Positions 18,564 to 26,651 of a stretch of 64,000 nucleotides of DNA are shown here, piece after piece. The stretch spans positions 21,859 to 85,858 of the forward strand of contig CAUBWJ010000009.1 in the NCBI GenBank assembly GCA_958439725.1, in the 5' to 3' direction. Origin of the DNA: an uncultured Muribaculaceae bacterium. Its GTDB lineage: Bacteria > Bacteroidota > Bacteroidia > Bacteroidales > Muribaculaceae. The translations under genes were made by a program, and so were the position numbers. Each line of letters opens with the position of its first letter. Positions within the stretch are counted from its first letter, which is position 1. The notes below the pieces were generated by a model that was not told the DNA's origin, did no database searches, and worked only from the letters and a program-made list of their open reading frames with translations.

Positions 18564-19154
18564 TTAATTGTTGAGAATACTCGGGAAGTAACGCACGTGG
18601 TAGAGATAGGGCTGCACATAGGAAAGTTCGGTGTTCCATCCGTACTGCGACTTGAGAAGAAGGTTCACCTCGCAACCGAGATTGAGGAATGCAAGAGGTG
18701 TCTGGATGCCGGAACCCCACGCCACCGATGAGGGAAGGGTGAAGTTGCCGTAACGGAAAATGGCGTCATCCTTCGAAAGATCGTCGGCATTACCTTCGGC
18801 ATACTGGAGACCGTCCTTGGAATTGTAGAAAATAAGGTTCCAGCGGGTGAAGCGAAAGCTTACCGACTGGTCGTCCTTCACCTTCGGGCCATCCCCTTTC
18901 TTAATCACCTGCATGAAAATATTGCCATCTTCATCAATCTGGTAATACGGCGCGTCCTTACCCTCTTCAAAAACGGAATCGGGGGGAATATGACCGATTA
19001 CTTTCTGGTCGACGAGGAAACGGTTCACGGCTTTGCTTTCTTCTTCCAGAAGTTCCGAGTAGCTTTTGTTGTCGTCACACGAAACCGTTGCGACCGAAAG
19101 CGCGGCAAAGGCCGTAAAAGCGAAAAGCAGCGCTGCTATTTTCTTTATTTTCAT
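18564..19154 (-). CDS. DUF4827 lipoprotein (FKBP-like fold possible)
   Basis: 196 residues with a lipoprotein-type leader ending TVSC (Cys26). The body (DSVFEEGKDAPYYQIDEDGN, QVIKKGDGPKVKDDQSVSFRFTRW) resembles the GDGPxxxxGDxVxxxY pattern of FKBP-type peptidyl-prolyl isomerases but lacks the full active-site set, which matches DUF4827. Middle gene of nrnA-DUF4827-glmM (41 bp and 16 bp spacers). Envelope location is expected; function unknown. Confidence 0.82.
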   Translation of the reverse strand: MKIKKIAALLFAFTAFAALSVATVSCDDNKSYSELLEEESKAVNRFLVDQKVIGHIPPDSVFEEGKDAPYYQIDEDGNIFMQVIKKGDGPKVKDDQSVSFRFTRWNLIFYNSKDGLQYAEGNADDLSKDDAIFRYGNFTLPSSVAWGSGIQTPLAFLNLGCEVNLLLKSQYGWNTELSYVQPYLYHVRYFPSILNN

Positions 19155-19195
19155 GATTTTGAGATAGTTCTTATATTGATTTATGATAATTCCTT

Positions 19196-20266
19196 TTAAT
19201 TGGTGTCAAATTCGTGAAGCATCCGGTCGAATTCGGGTAGCAGACCGTAAAGGTAGTCCATAGCTTCGGTAAGACTGCCGTGAAATTCTCCGCCGGCGGC
19301 ATTGACATGGCCGCCTCCGCCGAAGTAGTTCTGGCAGATTTCCTTCACCGAGAAAGCTCCACGGCTGCGCATGCTCACCTTCACGAAATCTTTCGCGTCC
19401 TCCCGCAGATAGATAGAGTAGACGATGCCGGGAATATTCAGCGGACGGTTCACAAGCGCTTCGGTATCGCCGCGCTGATAGTTGAATGCATCCAGATCCT
19501 CGCGCGACAGAGCGGTTATGGCGCCGCCATGCTCGCGAAGCACTTCCATTCGGGCATAACCCGCGAAACCGAGGATGCGTATACGACCCTCGCTCTCCAC
19601 TTCAAACAGCCGCTCGTAGAGCTTGTTTTTGTCCACCCCCTTGCCAACAATCCGCGCCAGAATCAGGTAATCCTCGGGGTTATTGGCATTGAAAGCGAAA
19701 TTATGTGTATCGGTCATCATGCCCGTGCAGCAGCAGACGGCGGCATCGGTGTCAATCAGGCCCTCATAGCCCAGGGCCATAAGCAGGTCGTAGAGCAGGG
19801 AGCATGTTGAGGAACGATGAGGCTGCGAAACCACGAGATCTGCCTGGATGTCGGGGTTGAGATGATGATCTATCACCAGCCTCCGGGCCGAGGATTCCTC
19901 CACCATCGGAGCCAGACGGTCAATGCGCCTGATGTCGTTGAAATCAAGCATGCAAATCAGGTCGGCAGTGGCAAACGTCTTGAAAGCGCGCTCAGGCTGC
20001 GCGGAGCCTATCACTACGGAATGGTAACCGGGAAGAAACGAGATGTTTTCCGGCATCATGTCGGGCACCACCACATTCACCTGCTTGCCCATGGCGCGGA
20101 GCACCCGGGCCAGACAGAGCGAGGAGCCCACAGCATCGCCGTCGGGCCCTTTATGGCACACAATCGCCACCTTCCTATTGGTTTCAAGAAGGTGCCGGGC
20201 GCGCTCCACGGTGGCCACGTCGAATCTTTCAGGATAATTTACCTCGTTTTCCAAATCAGTCTGCAC
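19196..20266 (-). CDS. nrnA: DHH/DHHA1 phosphoesterase (bifunctional oligoribonuclease/PAP phosphatase, NrnA-like)
   Basis: 356 residues. The N-terminal DHH domain has KGPDGDAVGSSL, LDFND and VIDHHLNPD, the Mn2+-binding motifs. The C-terminal DHHA1 domain carries GGGGHVNAAGG. NrnA enzymes degrade nano-RNAs and 3'-phosphoadenosine 5'-phosphate. It is the first gene of the nrnA-DUF4827-glmM operon, read from a promoter interleaved with that of the divergent helicase gene. Confidence 0.9.
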   Translation of the reverse strand: MQTDLENEVNYPERFDVATVERARHLLETNRKVAIVCHKGPDGDAVGSSLCLARVLRAMGKQVNVVVPDMMPENISFLPGYHSVVIGSAQPERAFKTFATADLICMLDFNDIRRIDRLAPMVEESSARRLVIDHHLNPDIQADLVVSQPHRSSTCSLLYDLLMALGYEGLIDTDAAVCCCTGMMTDTHNFAFNANNPEDYLILARIVGKGVDKNKLYERLFEVESEGRIRILGFAGYARMEVLREHGGAITALSREDLDAFNYQRGDTEALVNRPLNIPGIVYSIYLREDAKDFVKVSMRSRGAFSVKEICQNYFGGGGHVNAAGGEFHGSLTEAMDYLYGLLPEFDRMLHEFDTN

Positions 20267-20280
20267 ATTTTTTCAAATTA

Positions 20281-20312
20281 CAAAGGTAGCTTATTTTTTT
20301 GAATCACCCAAA
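20281..20312 (-). promoter_or_regulatory. nrnA operon promoter
   Basis: Minus strand: TTTG at 20309-20312 and TACCTTTG at 20281-20288, 20-nt spacing, an excellent match. It overlaps the promoter for the divergent helicase gene. Confidence 0.7.
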
Positions 20313-20327
20313 AATCAGCTACCTTTG
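20298..20327 (+). promoter_or_regulatory. Promoter of the RecD-like helicase gene
   Basis: TTTG at 20298-20301 and TACCTTTG at 20320-20327, 18-nt spacing. The -7 box covers an in-frame TTG at 20325, which argues for translation from ATG at 20337. Confidence 0.65.
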
Positions 20328-20336
20328 AAGTCAGTT

Positions 20337-21761
20337 ATGAATCTCGAAGAATTTGCCGAAAGCATATACCTGAATCTGCCCTACGATCCCAACGACCAGC
20401 AGATAGAACTGATAGCCGCGCTCGCGGCTTTCTGCTCCGACGCCACGCCGAGCGATTCCGTGTTTCTGCTCAACGGCTATGCGGGCACCGGCAAGACATC
20501 ACTCACCGGAGCTCTGGTGAGGTCTCTGGCCGAACTGCGTATTCCGGTGGTGCTGATGGCCCCGACGGGGCGAGCCGCCAAGGTATTCTCCCGTTACGCA
20601 GGCTTTCCCGCCACCACCATCCACCGCCGCATCTACCGCACCGGCGACGCCGGCTCGATAATGGGATATGCCGCCGAGGTGGCCGACAACCCGCTGTCGG
20701 GAGCCGTATTCATTGTGGACGAGGCTTCGATGATAGGCGACTCGCCCGACGAGACCAACACACGGAGCGGCCTTCTGGAAGATCTGATACATTATGTGTA
20801 TTCCGGCGACAACTGCCGTCTGATACTCCTTGGCGACACCGCCCAGCTGCCTCCGGTGGGCTGCGAGGAAAGTCCGGCCATGAGCGTGAAACAGCTGCGC
20901 GGCTACGGCCTCAGGGTGACGCGGTGCGTGCTCACCAAAATCGTGCGCCAGCGTCTTAAATCGGGCATTCTGTATAATGCCACTCGCCTGCGCCGCGACA
21001 TGAAGCTCGACCCTCTGCCGGAACCTCGTATATGCGTAAGCCGTTTTGACGATGTGGAGGCAGTGAGCGGCGAGGACTTCCAGGACATGCTCGCCTCCTC
21101 CTACTCCAATGCCGGCACCGGTGAGACCCTCCTTGTGACCCGGAGCAACAAACGCGCCACGCTCTACAATCTGGCCATACGCACGAAGATTCTCGACCTC
21201 GACGAGGAGCTTACCGCCGGCGAAAGGCTCATGGTGGTGAAAAACAATTACCTGTGGAGCGCCAAAGTGCGGGGGCTCGACTTCGTGGCCAACGGAGACA
21301 TCGCCGAAGTAGAGAAGATTATCGCCACGGAGGAACGCTACGGGCTGCGGTTTGCCGACGTGGGGCTGCGCCTCCCCGACCGCGACATCAGCTTCGAGTG
21401 CAAGATAATGCTCGACACCCTCACCTCCGACTCCCCCGCCCTTGAGCCGCAGAGATTCGCCGAACTGTATCAGCGCCTGCTCAACGACCCCGATCTGTTC
21501 ACCCCCTCCACCACACTGAAAACGCGTATGCGCATGCTGCGTTCCGACCCCTATCTGAACGCGCTCCAGGTGAAATACGCCTACGCCGTGACCTGCCACA
21601 AAGCCCAGGGCGGCCAGTGGAGCGACATCTATGTGGACGTGGGCTATCTCTCCCCCGACTACTCCATGGCCTCCGTAGACTTCTACCGATGGCTCTACAC
21701 CGCCACAACCCGCGCCACCTCCCGCCTCTGCTTCGTCAATCCCCCCTTCCCCCTCGACTGA
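20337..21761 (+). CDS. RecD-like superfamily 1B DNA helicase (AAA family ATPase)
   Basis: 474 residues from ATG 20337. Walker A GYAGTGKT at residues 47-54, Walker B VDEASMIGD, and the UvrD_C_2/RecD motif AYAVTCHKAQGGQW near the C-terminus, followed by YTATTRAT (helicase motif VI). It lacks the RecD N-terminal extension and no RecB/RecC partner is nearby, so it belongs to the stand-alone RecD-like/Pif1-like group whose cellular role is poorly defined. An in-frame TTG at 20325 lies in the promoter and is rejected as start. Confidence 0.85.
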   Translation: MNLEEFAESIYLNLPYDPNDQQIELIAALAAFCSDATPSDSVFLLNGYAGTGKTSLTGALVRSLAELRIPVVLMAPTGRAAKVFSRYAGFPATTIHRRIYRTGDAGSIMGYAAEVADNPLSGAVFIVDEASMIGDSPDETNTRSGLLEDLIHYVYSGDNCRLILLGDTAQLPPVGCEESPAMSVKQLRGYGLRVTRCVLTKIVRQRLKSGILYNATRLRRDMKLDPLPEPRICVSRFDDVEAVSGEDFQDMLASSYSNAGTGETLLVTRSNKRATLYNLAIRTKILDLDEELTAGERLMVVKNNYLWSAKVRGLDFVANGDIAEVEKIIATEERYGLRFADVGLRLPDRDISFECKIMLDTLTSDSPALEPQRFAELYQRLLNDPDLFTPSTTLKTRMRMLRSDPYLNALQVKYAYAVTCHKAQGGQWSDIYVDVGYLSPDYSMASVDFYRWLYTATTRATSRLCFVNPPFPLD

Positions 21762-21823
21762 TGCCGATACCCCGAACCAACGATGCTCAAATAGCGCCCG
21801 ATCATATTTGACTCATAGGTATT

Positions 21824-21927
21824 GCATCCCTACTCTTTGTAGGGATGCTCCATGGAGCATCCGCCGTCAAGGCATTGATTAGCAGTGACAGTAAGAGGAT
21901 AACCTGCGGATGCACGAGCGTGCATCC
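21824..21927. repeat. Cluster of three REP-like palindromes sharing GGATGC/GCATCC
   Basis: A hairpin with 10-bp arms (21824-21833 and 21839-21848, loop TCTTT), a 20-bp perfect palindrome (21843-21862) overlapping its right arm, and a hairpin with 8-bp arms (21908-21915 and 21920-21927). All contain GGATGC or its complement. The third abuts the 36-bp inverted repeat. Such elements resemble repetitive extragenic palindromes; the first could also act as transcriptional pause or terminator after the helicase gene. Confidence 0.65.
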
Positions 21928-22351
21928 CAATGCTGTTTACTTAAGCCTAATAAACGGCTTTTTCACTATCGTAAAAGACTGATTTTCAATAGAGCTTTGA
22001 ACAGCAAAATTCCTTAAGTAAACGACTTTTTCACTATCGTAAACGCGAGGGGAGCCGCAGAGCGGCGATTTCTTTACAACCCGCTGCGTCAGCTGCGGGA
22101 CGAGGAGCCACGTTCCCCCTCTCTGCGGCGAGCCCCGGAGGACGCGATGCCGCAGCATGCGACAGCATGGGCCAAAACCGATTCCCCAAGCTTGCGCATC
22201 TTGCGAGGCGCGCTTTCTCCCAAGCTTGCCTCGCATATTTACCGGGAACTCCCTGTCCGGAAGCTAACGCATCCGGTTGTAAACAAATCGCGCATCCTGC
22301 GCTTCTTCTAAGTTAAAAAAGCCGTTTATTAGGCTTAGGTAAACAGCATTG
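21928..22351. mobile_element. MITE-like unit with 36-bp terminal inverted repeats
   Basis: The left arm 21928-21963 (begins CAATGCTGTTTAC) and right arm 22316-22351 are inverted complements with one mismatch (AAGT versus AGGT). The 352-bp interior has no transposase and no convincing reading frame. No target-site duplication is visible at the outer edges. It could be a non-autonomous mobile element, a decayed insertion or a recombination-formed palindrome. Confidence 0.5.
21951..22043 (+). repeat. Direct repeat pair of 25 bp inside the unit
   Basis: Copies at 21951-21975 and 22019-22043 differ at one base (pattern TAAACG, R, then CTTTTTCACTATCGTAAA). The first copy overlaps the left terminal repeat; the starts are 68 bp apart. 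Confidence 0.75.
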
Positions 22352-22495
22352 TGCGTCAGCTACCGGAATGCAGATGTAATCCCCCTCCGCGAGGCAAGCC
22401 GCGGAGCGTGCGCTCCTCGCCTGCAGCGAAAGCATGGGATTGCTTCCGGAAACGCAAAATTGAAACACAAAACAGCGACAAAAACGCGCAGAGAG

Positions 22496-22527
22496 TTTGG
22501 TGGTTACGGAGAAAATGGCTAACTTTG
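22496..22527 (+). promoter_or_regulatory. rplY operon promoter
   Basis: TTTG at 22496-22499 and TAACTTTG at 22520-22527, 20-nt spacing. The 5' leader to the rplY ATG is about 80 nt. Confidence 0.7.
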
Positions 22528-22615
22528 CGGTCGCTTTTCGAGCATTTCCCCTCGTGTGATGGGAAATTAAGAAGCATTCTTAATTTTTAGTAACACATTT
22601 AACTATCATCATCCA

Positions 22616-23263
22616 ATGAAAACATTCCAGCTTGCAGCCGAACCCCGTACGGCTCTCGGAAAGAAGGCAGCCAAAGCCCTTCGCGAAGAAAACAAGATTC
22701 CCGTGGTTCTCAACGGCGGCGAAATTTTTGACCTCCCCTACACCGGCACCCTCAAAGAGGGCGAGAAAATAGTGGAGATCGGCAACGGCAAAGGCCTCAT
22801 CACAACCGACCTCACCGTTACTCAGGACGCAGTACGCAAGCTCGTCTATACTCCCGATATCTTCGCTATCGAACTTGACGTTAACGGCAACAAGCGCATG
22901 GCCGTTCTCAAGGACATCCAGTTCCATCCCGTAAAGGACACCATCCTTCACATCGACCTTCTTGAAGTAAACGACAAGAAGCCCGTGACCATCGAGGTGC
23001 CCGTGAAGATCGAAGGCCATGCCGAAGGTGTGAAAGCCGGTGGTAAGCTCACCCTCTCCATGAAGAAGCTCCGCGTTAAGGCCGTTTACACCGAAATCCC
23101 CGAACGCATGATCATCAACGTTGACCATCTCGGCCTCGGCAAGACCATCCAGATTGCCGACCTCCACTTCGACGGCCTTGAACTGATGAACGCCAAGAAC
23201 GCCGTGGTTTGCGCCGTACAGCTCACACGTGCCGCCCGTGGCGCCGCAGCTGCCGCCAAGTAA
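22616..23263 (+). CDS. rplY: 50S ribosomal protein L25/general stress protein Ctc
   Basis: 215 residues, the long Ctc form. The N-terminal L25 domain, which binds 5S rRNA, starts MKTFQLAAEPRTALGKKAAKALR; the C-terminal TL5 domain (from about residue 100, HIDLLEVNDKKPVTIEVPV) follows. The tail is Ala/Arg rich (LTRAARGAAAAAK). First gene of rplY-pth-hslR. Confidence 0.95.
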   Translation: MKTFQLAAEPRTALGKKAAKALREENKIPVVLNGGEIFDLPYTGTLKEGEKIVEIGNGKGLITTDLTVTQDAVRKLVYTPDIFAIELDVNGNKRMAVLKDIQFHPVKDTILHIDLLEVNDKKPVTIEVPVKIEGHAEGVKAGGKLTLSMKKLRVKAVYTEIPERMIINVDHLGLGKTIQIADLHFDGLELMNAKNAVVCAVQLTRAARGAAAAAK

Positions 23264-23320
23264 GAGAGGATTTCTCTGACTCTTACAGCTCGCTCACAAC
23301 ATTCACTTCCATAAAACACT

Positions 23321-23884
23321 ATGAAGTATCTGATTGTAGGGCTGGGCAACATCGGACCCGAATATGCAGGCACACGCCACAATATAGGATTCAGGATATT
23401 GGATGCCTTCGCCGAGGCATCCAATATTTCTTTTTCCACCGAACGCTACGGCGACGTGGCCCACATGCGCCTCAAAAACAAGCTTCTGGTACTGCTCAAG
23501 CCTTCCACCTATATGAACCTCAGCGGCAACGCAGTCCGCTACTGGAAAGAGAAAGAAAACATTGCCACCGACCACATCCTGGTACTGGTTGACGACATAG
23601 CCCTGCCGTTCGGCGCCATCCGCATAAAGCCCTCGGGCTCCGATGCGGGCCACAACGGCCTGAAAAACATAGCCCAGATGCTCGGCACGCAGGCTTACCC
23701 GCGCCTGCGTTTCGGCATAGGCAACGATTTTCCCCGCGGAGCACAGATTGACTATGTGCTCGGTCACTTCACCCTTGACCAGCGCCAGATGCTTCCGGCG
23801 CGAGTCGACGTGGCCTGCGAGGCTATCCGCACATTCTGTCTGGCCGGAATCAACACGGCCATGAACACTTACAATAACAAATAA
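23321..23884 (+). CDS. pth: Peptidyl-tRNA hydrolase
   Basis: Releases peptides from peptidyl-tRNA dropped by the ribosome. 187 residues. Asn10 and catalytic His20 lie in VGLGNIGPEYAGTRHNIGF; LVLVDDIALPFG and SGSDAGHNGLKNI are the other conserved segments. It lies 57 bp after rplY, a classic pairing, and 14 bp before the S4-domain gene. Confidence 0.96.
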   Translation: MKYLIVGLGNIGPEYAGTRHNIGFRILDAFAEASNISFSTERYGDVAHMRLKNKLLVLLKPSTYMNLSGNAVRYWKEKENIATDHILVLVDDIALPFGAIRIKPSGSDAGHNGLKNIAQMLGTQAYPRLRFGIGNDFPRGAQIDYVLGHFTLDQRQMLPARVDVACEAIRTFCLAGINTAMNTYNNK

Positions 23885-23898
23885 TTTCCTCCACGAGT

Positions 23899-24384
23899 AT
23901 GCCTAAGAGTGAAGTAAGAATCGACAAATGGCTGTGGGCAGTGCGCGTGTTCAAGACGCGCACCGTAGCATCGGAGGCATGCAAAAAAGGCCGTGTGATG
24001 ATTGGCGACACCGTTGCCAAGCCTGCGCGTACCGTCAAGGTGGGCGATGTGGTTAAGGTGCGCAAGCCGCCGGTAACATACTCCTTCAAGGTTCTCGCCC
24101 TCACCGAAAACCGACTCGGCGCGCGGCTGGTGCCCGAATACATGGAGAACGTTACTCCCAAAAGCGAACTCGACCTGCTGGATGTGGTGAGAATATCCGG
24201 CTTCATCGACCGCCGCAAAGGCCTCGGGCGTCCCACCAAACGCGAGGGTCGCGAGCTTTCCCGCTTCACATCCGAACAGGTGTCGGACGGCTGGGACTTT
24301 GATTTCGATTTCGACGATGACGACTTCGATGACGATAACGAGGAAAACACTCCCGACACCACCCTCAGAGGCCCCGGCCGCTGA
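23899..24384 (+). CDS. hslR: S4-domain RNA-binding heat-shock protein (Hsp15-like) with acidic tail
   Basis: 161 residues. An N-terminal S4 domain (RIDKWLWAVRVFKTRTVASE) is of the Hsp15 type, which binds 50S subunits carrying stranded nascent chains. The C-terminal 25 residues are strongly acidic (DFDFDFDDDDFDDDNEEN), a tail not present in E. coli Hsp15. It is placed with pth and rplY, which fits ribosome rescue. Ends before a strong terminator. Confidence 0.88.
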   Translation: MPKSEVRIDKWLWAVRVFKTRTVASEACKKGRVMIGDTVAKPARTVKVGDVVKVRKPPVTYSFKVLALTENRLGARLVPEYMENVTPKSELDLLDVVRISGFIDRRKGLGRPTKREGRELSRFTSEQVSDGWDFDFDFDDDDFDDDNEENTPDTTLRGPGR

Positions 24385-24447
24385 ACCGGTTCTTCGGCCA
24401 GCCCTGATTGTTACGGCCTAAACATTAATAACTCCGCAGACGTTAAA

Positions 24448-24496
24448 AACGTAGACACATTCCTTGACAGAAGGAAGGTGTCTGCGTTATTTTTTT
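24448..24496 (+). terminator. Strong rho-independent terminator of rplY-pth-hslR
   Basis: An 18-bp stem (24448-24465 with 24471-24488; one G-U pair, one mismatch) is followed by ATTTTTTT. It contains an in-frame TTG upstream of the channel gene, which is why that start was rejected. Confidence 0.85.
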
Positions 24497-24520
24497 ACCA
24501 CAAACGGCCGTTTCTGCTTC

Positions 24521-25831
24521 ATGTCTCCATCATCACCTACCGGCAATCCTATCGCCCTCCCCCCACAGGATGTTCCGAGCCACCCGCTCTCCGACCTTCT
24601 CCTGCGCAACATCGACAAAGCCCTCGATGCGATAGGCCTGCAAAACTATCCCACACTGAAAGAGATAATCTATGTGCTGACAATCGTAGGACTGGCGTTT
24701 CTCATCGGATGGGTGTGCCGCATTTTCCTGTTGTGGCTTGCCCGGCTGTGCGTGCGGATGAAGAACACCGACACCGGCCACGCGCTGCTCGACGAGCACG
24801 TGCTCACCCGCTGCTCCCATATCATCCCGCCCATTGTCATAATGATTCTTACGCCGTTCGCGCTGCAGTCAGGCAACTATGCCGGACACATAGTGGTGAA
24901 ATGCATGATAATCTACGTGATGGTGGCCTTCGCCATAGCCATAAACACGGTGCTTGCATTCATCTGGAAAAGAATCGACACACGCGACAATACCGCCAAG
25001 CACCCCCTGCAGGGAGTGCTCTCGCTCGCCCAGGGCGTGGTGTGGATAGTAGTCACAATAATAGGGGCCGCGCTGGTGCTCGACAAATCCCCTCTATCGC
25101 TCCTTGCCGGACTCGGCGCGTTTGCGGCCGCCCTCATGCTCATCTTCAAGGACAGCATTCTCGGTTTCGTGGCCGGAATCCAGCTAAGCGACAACGATAT
25201 GGTGCGCGTGGGCGACTGGATCGTGGTTCCCTCCACCATAGCCAACGGCATAGTGGTGGATGTGTCCCTCACCACCGTCAAAGTACAGAACTGGGACAAC
25301 ACCATCGTGACCCTTCCGCCCTACATGCTCGTCAACTCCTCGTTTCAGAACTGGCGCGGCATGAGCGACAGCGGTTACCGCCTGATATCACGCTCCATTC
25401 TGGTGGACGCCGACACTGTCCGGGAGCCCGATGCCGACATGATAGCGGAAATATCAAAACTTCCCGGCATGGCCGATTTCATAGCCACCACGCAGAAAAA
25501 CGGCATAAAATACGATCCCGGAGTGGCGTGCGTCAACGGCACCGCATCGACCAACCTCGGTCTGCTACGCGCCTATCTCTGCATATATCTGCTTCACCAT
25601 CCCCTCATAGGCACTACGCAGCAATTGTTGGTAAACCTCCTTCAGCCTACCGAAAACGGCATACCCCTGCAGATATACTGCTATACAACAACAGCCTGGA
25701 CCGCCTATGAGGCAGTCCAGAGCGAAATTTTCGAACATGTAGCGGCGGTTGCGCCTAAATTCGGGCTTCAGATATTCAATGCTCCCTCGGGGATTGATCT
25801 CACCAACGCCCTCGAGGCTCAGAAAAGATAA
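24521..25831 (+). CDS. MscS-type mechanosensitive ion channel (YbdG-like)
   Basis: 436 residues from ATG 24521. N-terminal TM helices (EIIYVLTIVGLAFLIGWVCRIF and four more) are followed by the MscS pore helix and beta domain: GLGAFAAALMLIFKDSILGF, VRVGDWIVVP and VTLPPYMLVNSSFQNW. The long helix-rich N-terminus and the C-terminal region starting YRLISRSILVDAD resemble the YbdG/MscM subgroup, gated by mild hypo-osmotic stress. An upstream TTG at 24464 lies inside the previous terminator. Its last 13 bp overlap the 3' end of the convergent barrel gene. Confidence 0.88.
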   Translation: MSPSSPTGNPIALPPQDVPSHPLSDLLLRNIDKALDAIGLQNYPTLKEIIYVLTIVGLAFLIGWVCRIFLLWLARLCVRMKNTDTGHALLDEHVLTRCSHIIPPIVIMILTPFALQSGNYAGHIVVKCMIIYVMVAFAIAINTVLAFIWKRIDTRDNTAKHPLQGVLSLAQGVVWIVVTIIGAALVLDKSPLSLLAGLGAFAAALMLIFKDSILGFVAGIQLSDNDMVRVGDWIVVPSTIANGIVVDVSLTTVKVQNWDNTIVTLPPYMLVNSSFQNWRGMSDSGYRLISRSILVDADTVREPDADMIAEISKLPGMADFIATTQKNGIKYDPGVACVNGTASTNLGLLRAYLCIYLLHHPLIGTTQQLLVNLLQPTENGIPLQIYCYTTTAWTAYEAVQSEIFEHVAAVAPKFGLQIFNAPSGIDLTNALEAQKR

Positions 25832-26430
25832 GCCACGCGGATATCCATCACGCGGTTCTTGGCGCTGTAGTCGGTAAGGATCTTTGCCTTTGTAGCATAG
25901 GTGAGGCCTATATTGTAATTGAAGCTCACCTGCCATTTACGCTTGATTTCGGCGCCGATACCCATGTCGAGGCCCAGTTCGCCAAACGCGTTGTCCATAG
26001 CTTTCATACGGCTGTGTGCCACAAGCATGCCTATCGACGGGCCGACATATACAAACGGCGCCAGATTATCCTCAAAACCGTTCAGACGGGTGTATTTGAA
26101 TCGCAGGTGAATGGGAATCACAAGGTAGTGCATATAGTAGCGCTCGTTGCCATAGCCCTGGTCGGCCCACATAGGCTTGCTGCCGAGATCCATCTTGGCT
26201 CCGCGCATCTCATATTTCAGACCGAGGTCCATACCGAAACCTATGCCGGCAAACATCATCTCACCGAGAACACCGGCCGAAAACGAAGGCACCTTCTTGA
26301 TATCCACCAGATCCTGCTTGAAATGCAGATTTGATATGCCGCCTCCGATAATCGGGCCATAGCGGAATTCGGCCTTGACCGAAACAAACACGAGCAGCAC
26401 GGCTGCCATTATGGCGAAAACTCTTTTCAT
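25819..26430 (-). CDS. Small outer-membrane beta-barrel protein
   Basis: 203 residues. The start is placed at MKRVFAIMAAVLLVFVSVKAEF, a clear Sec signal peptide; the longer frame adds 33 residues upstream that overlap the promoter. The mature part is made of alternating amphipathic strands with repeated GxG turns and ends in RVAYLF, the terminal aromatic typical of Bam substrates. It resembles the outer-membrane beta-barrel family 2 of Bacteroidota (8-10 strands). Specific function unknown. The 3' end overlaps the mscS-type gene by 13 bp in convergent orientation. Confidence 0.8.
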   Translation of the reverse strand: MKRVFAIMAAVLLVFVSVKAEFRYGPIIGGGISNLHFKQDLVDIKKVPSFSAGVLGEMMFAGIGFGMDLGLKYEMRGAKMDLGSKPMWADQGYGNERYYMHYLVIPIHLRFKYTRLNGFEDNLAPFVYVGPSIGMLVAHSRMKAMDNAFGELGLDMGIGAEIKRKWQVSFNYNIGLTYATKAKILTDYSAKNRVMDIRVAYLF

Positions 26431-26498
26431 CGCATCTAAGTTTTTGATTTTAATAATGAATAAGGCAGCGCGGTGAGGAACAGCGTGCCGCCGACGGG

Positions 26499-26506
26499 CA
26501 AAGTTA
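26499..26506 (-). promoter_or_regulatory. -7 box of the barrel gene
   Basis: Minus-strand TAACTTTG, 68 bp upstream of the chosen ATG at 26430. The -33 element is weak. Confidence 0.5.
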
Positions 26507-26572
26507 CTAAAATTTTTTATCCGACACACAATGCTGCCTTTGATTACGGCATTCTATCTCAGAAATTATGAT

Positions 26573-26580
26573 TACTTTTG
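26573..26580 (+). promoter_or_regulatory. -7 box of gpmI
   Basis: TACTTTTG fits TAnnTTTG and lies 71 nt before the gpmI ATG. The only upstream TTTG (26539-26542) is 30 nt away, too far for a normal -33. Confidence 0.45.
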
Positions 26581-26651
26581 CATGTGGGGAGCGAAACCTC
26601 GGCCTCGCTCCGCCACATTGACAGTAACCAGAATAAAAATCAAATAAGACT

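Larger units (their letters stand above)
21762..22615. other. Gene-free, highly structured interval between the helicase gene and rplY
   Basis: 854 bp without a convincing gene. From left to right it holds three GGATGC/GCATCC palindromes (21824-21927), a 424-bp unit bounded by 36-bp inverted repeats (21928-22351), a GC-rich segment with further short inverted repeats (about 22380-22440) and the rplY promoter (22496-22527). Inside the unit are also an 8-bp inverted pair TGCGAGGC/GCCTCGCA and a repeated CCCAAGCTTGC. Confidence 0.8.

Noticed and set aside
20499..21599. Long open frame antisense to the RecD-like helicase
   Set aside because: His/Gly-rich shadow of a gene with full helicase motifs.
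21937..22236. A 99-residue minus-strand reading frame inside the inverted-repeat unit
   Set aside because: Composition is arbitrary (Arg/Cys/Gly-rich), it covers one terminal repeat and has no family resemblance, promoter or neighbours to support it.
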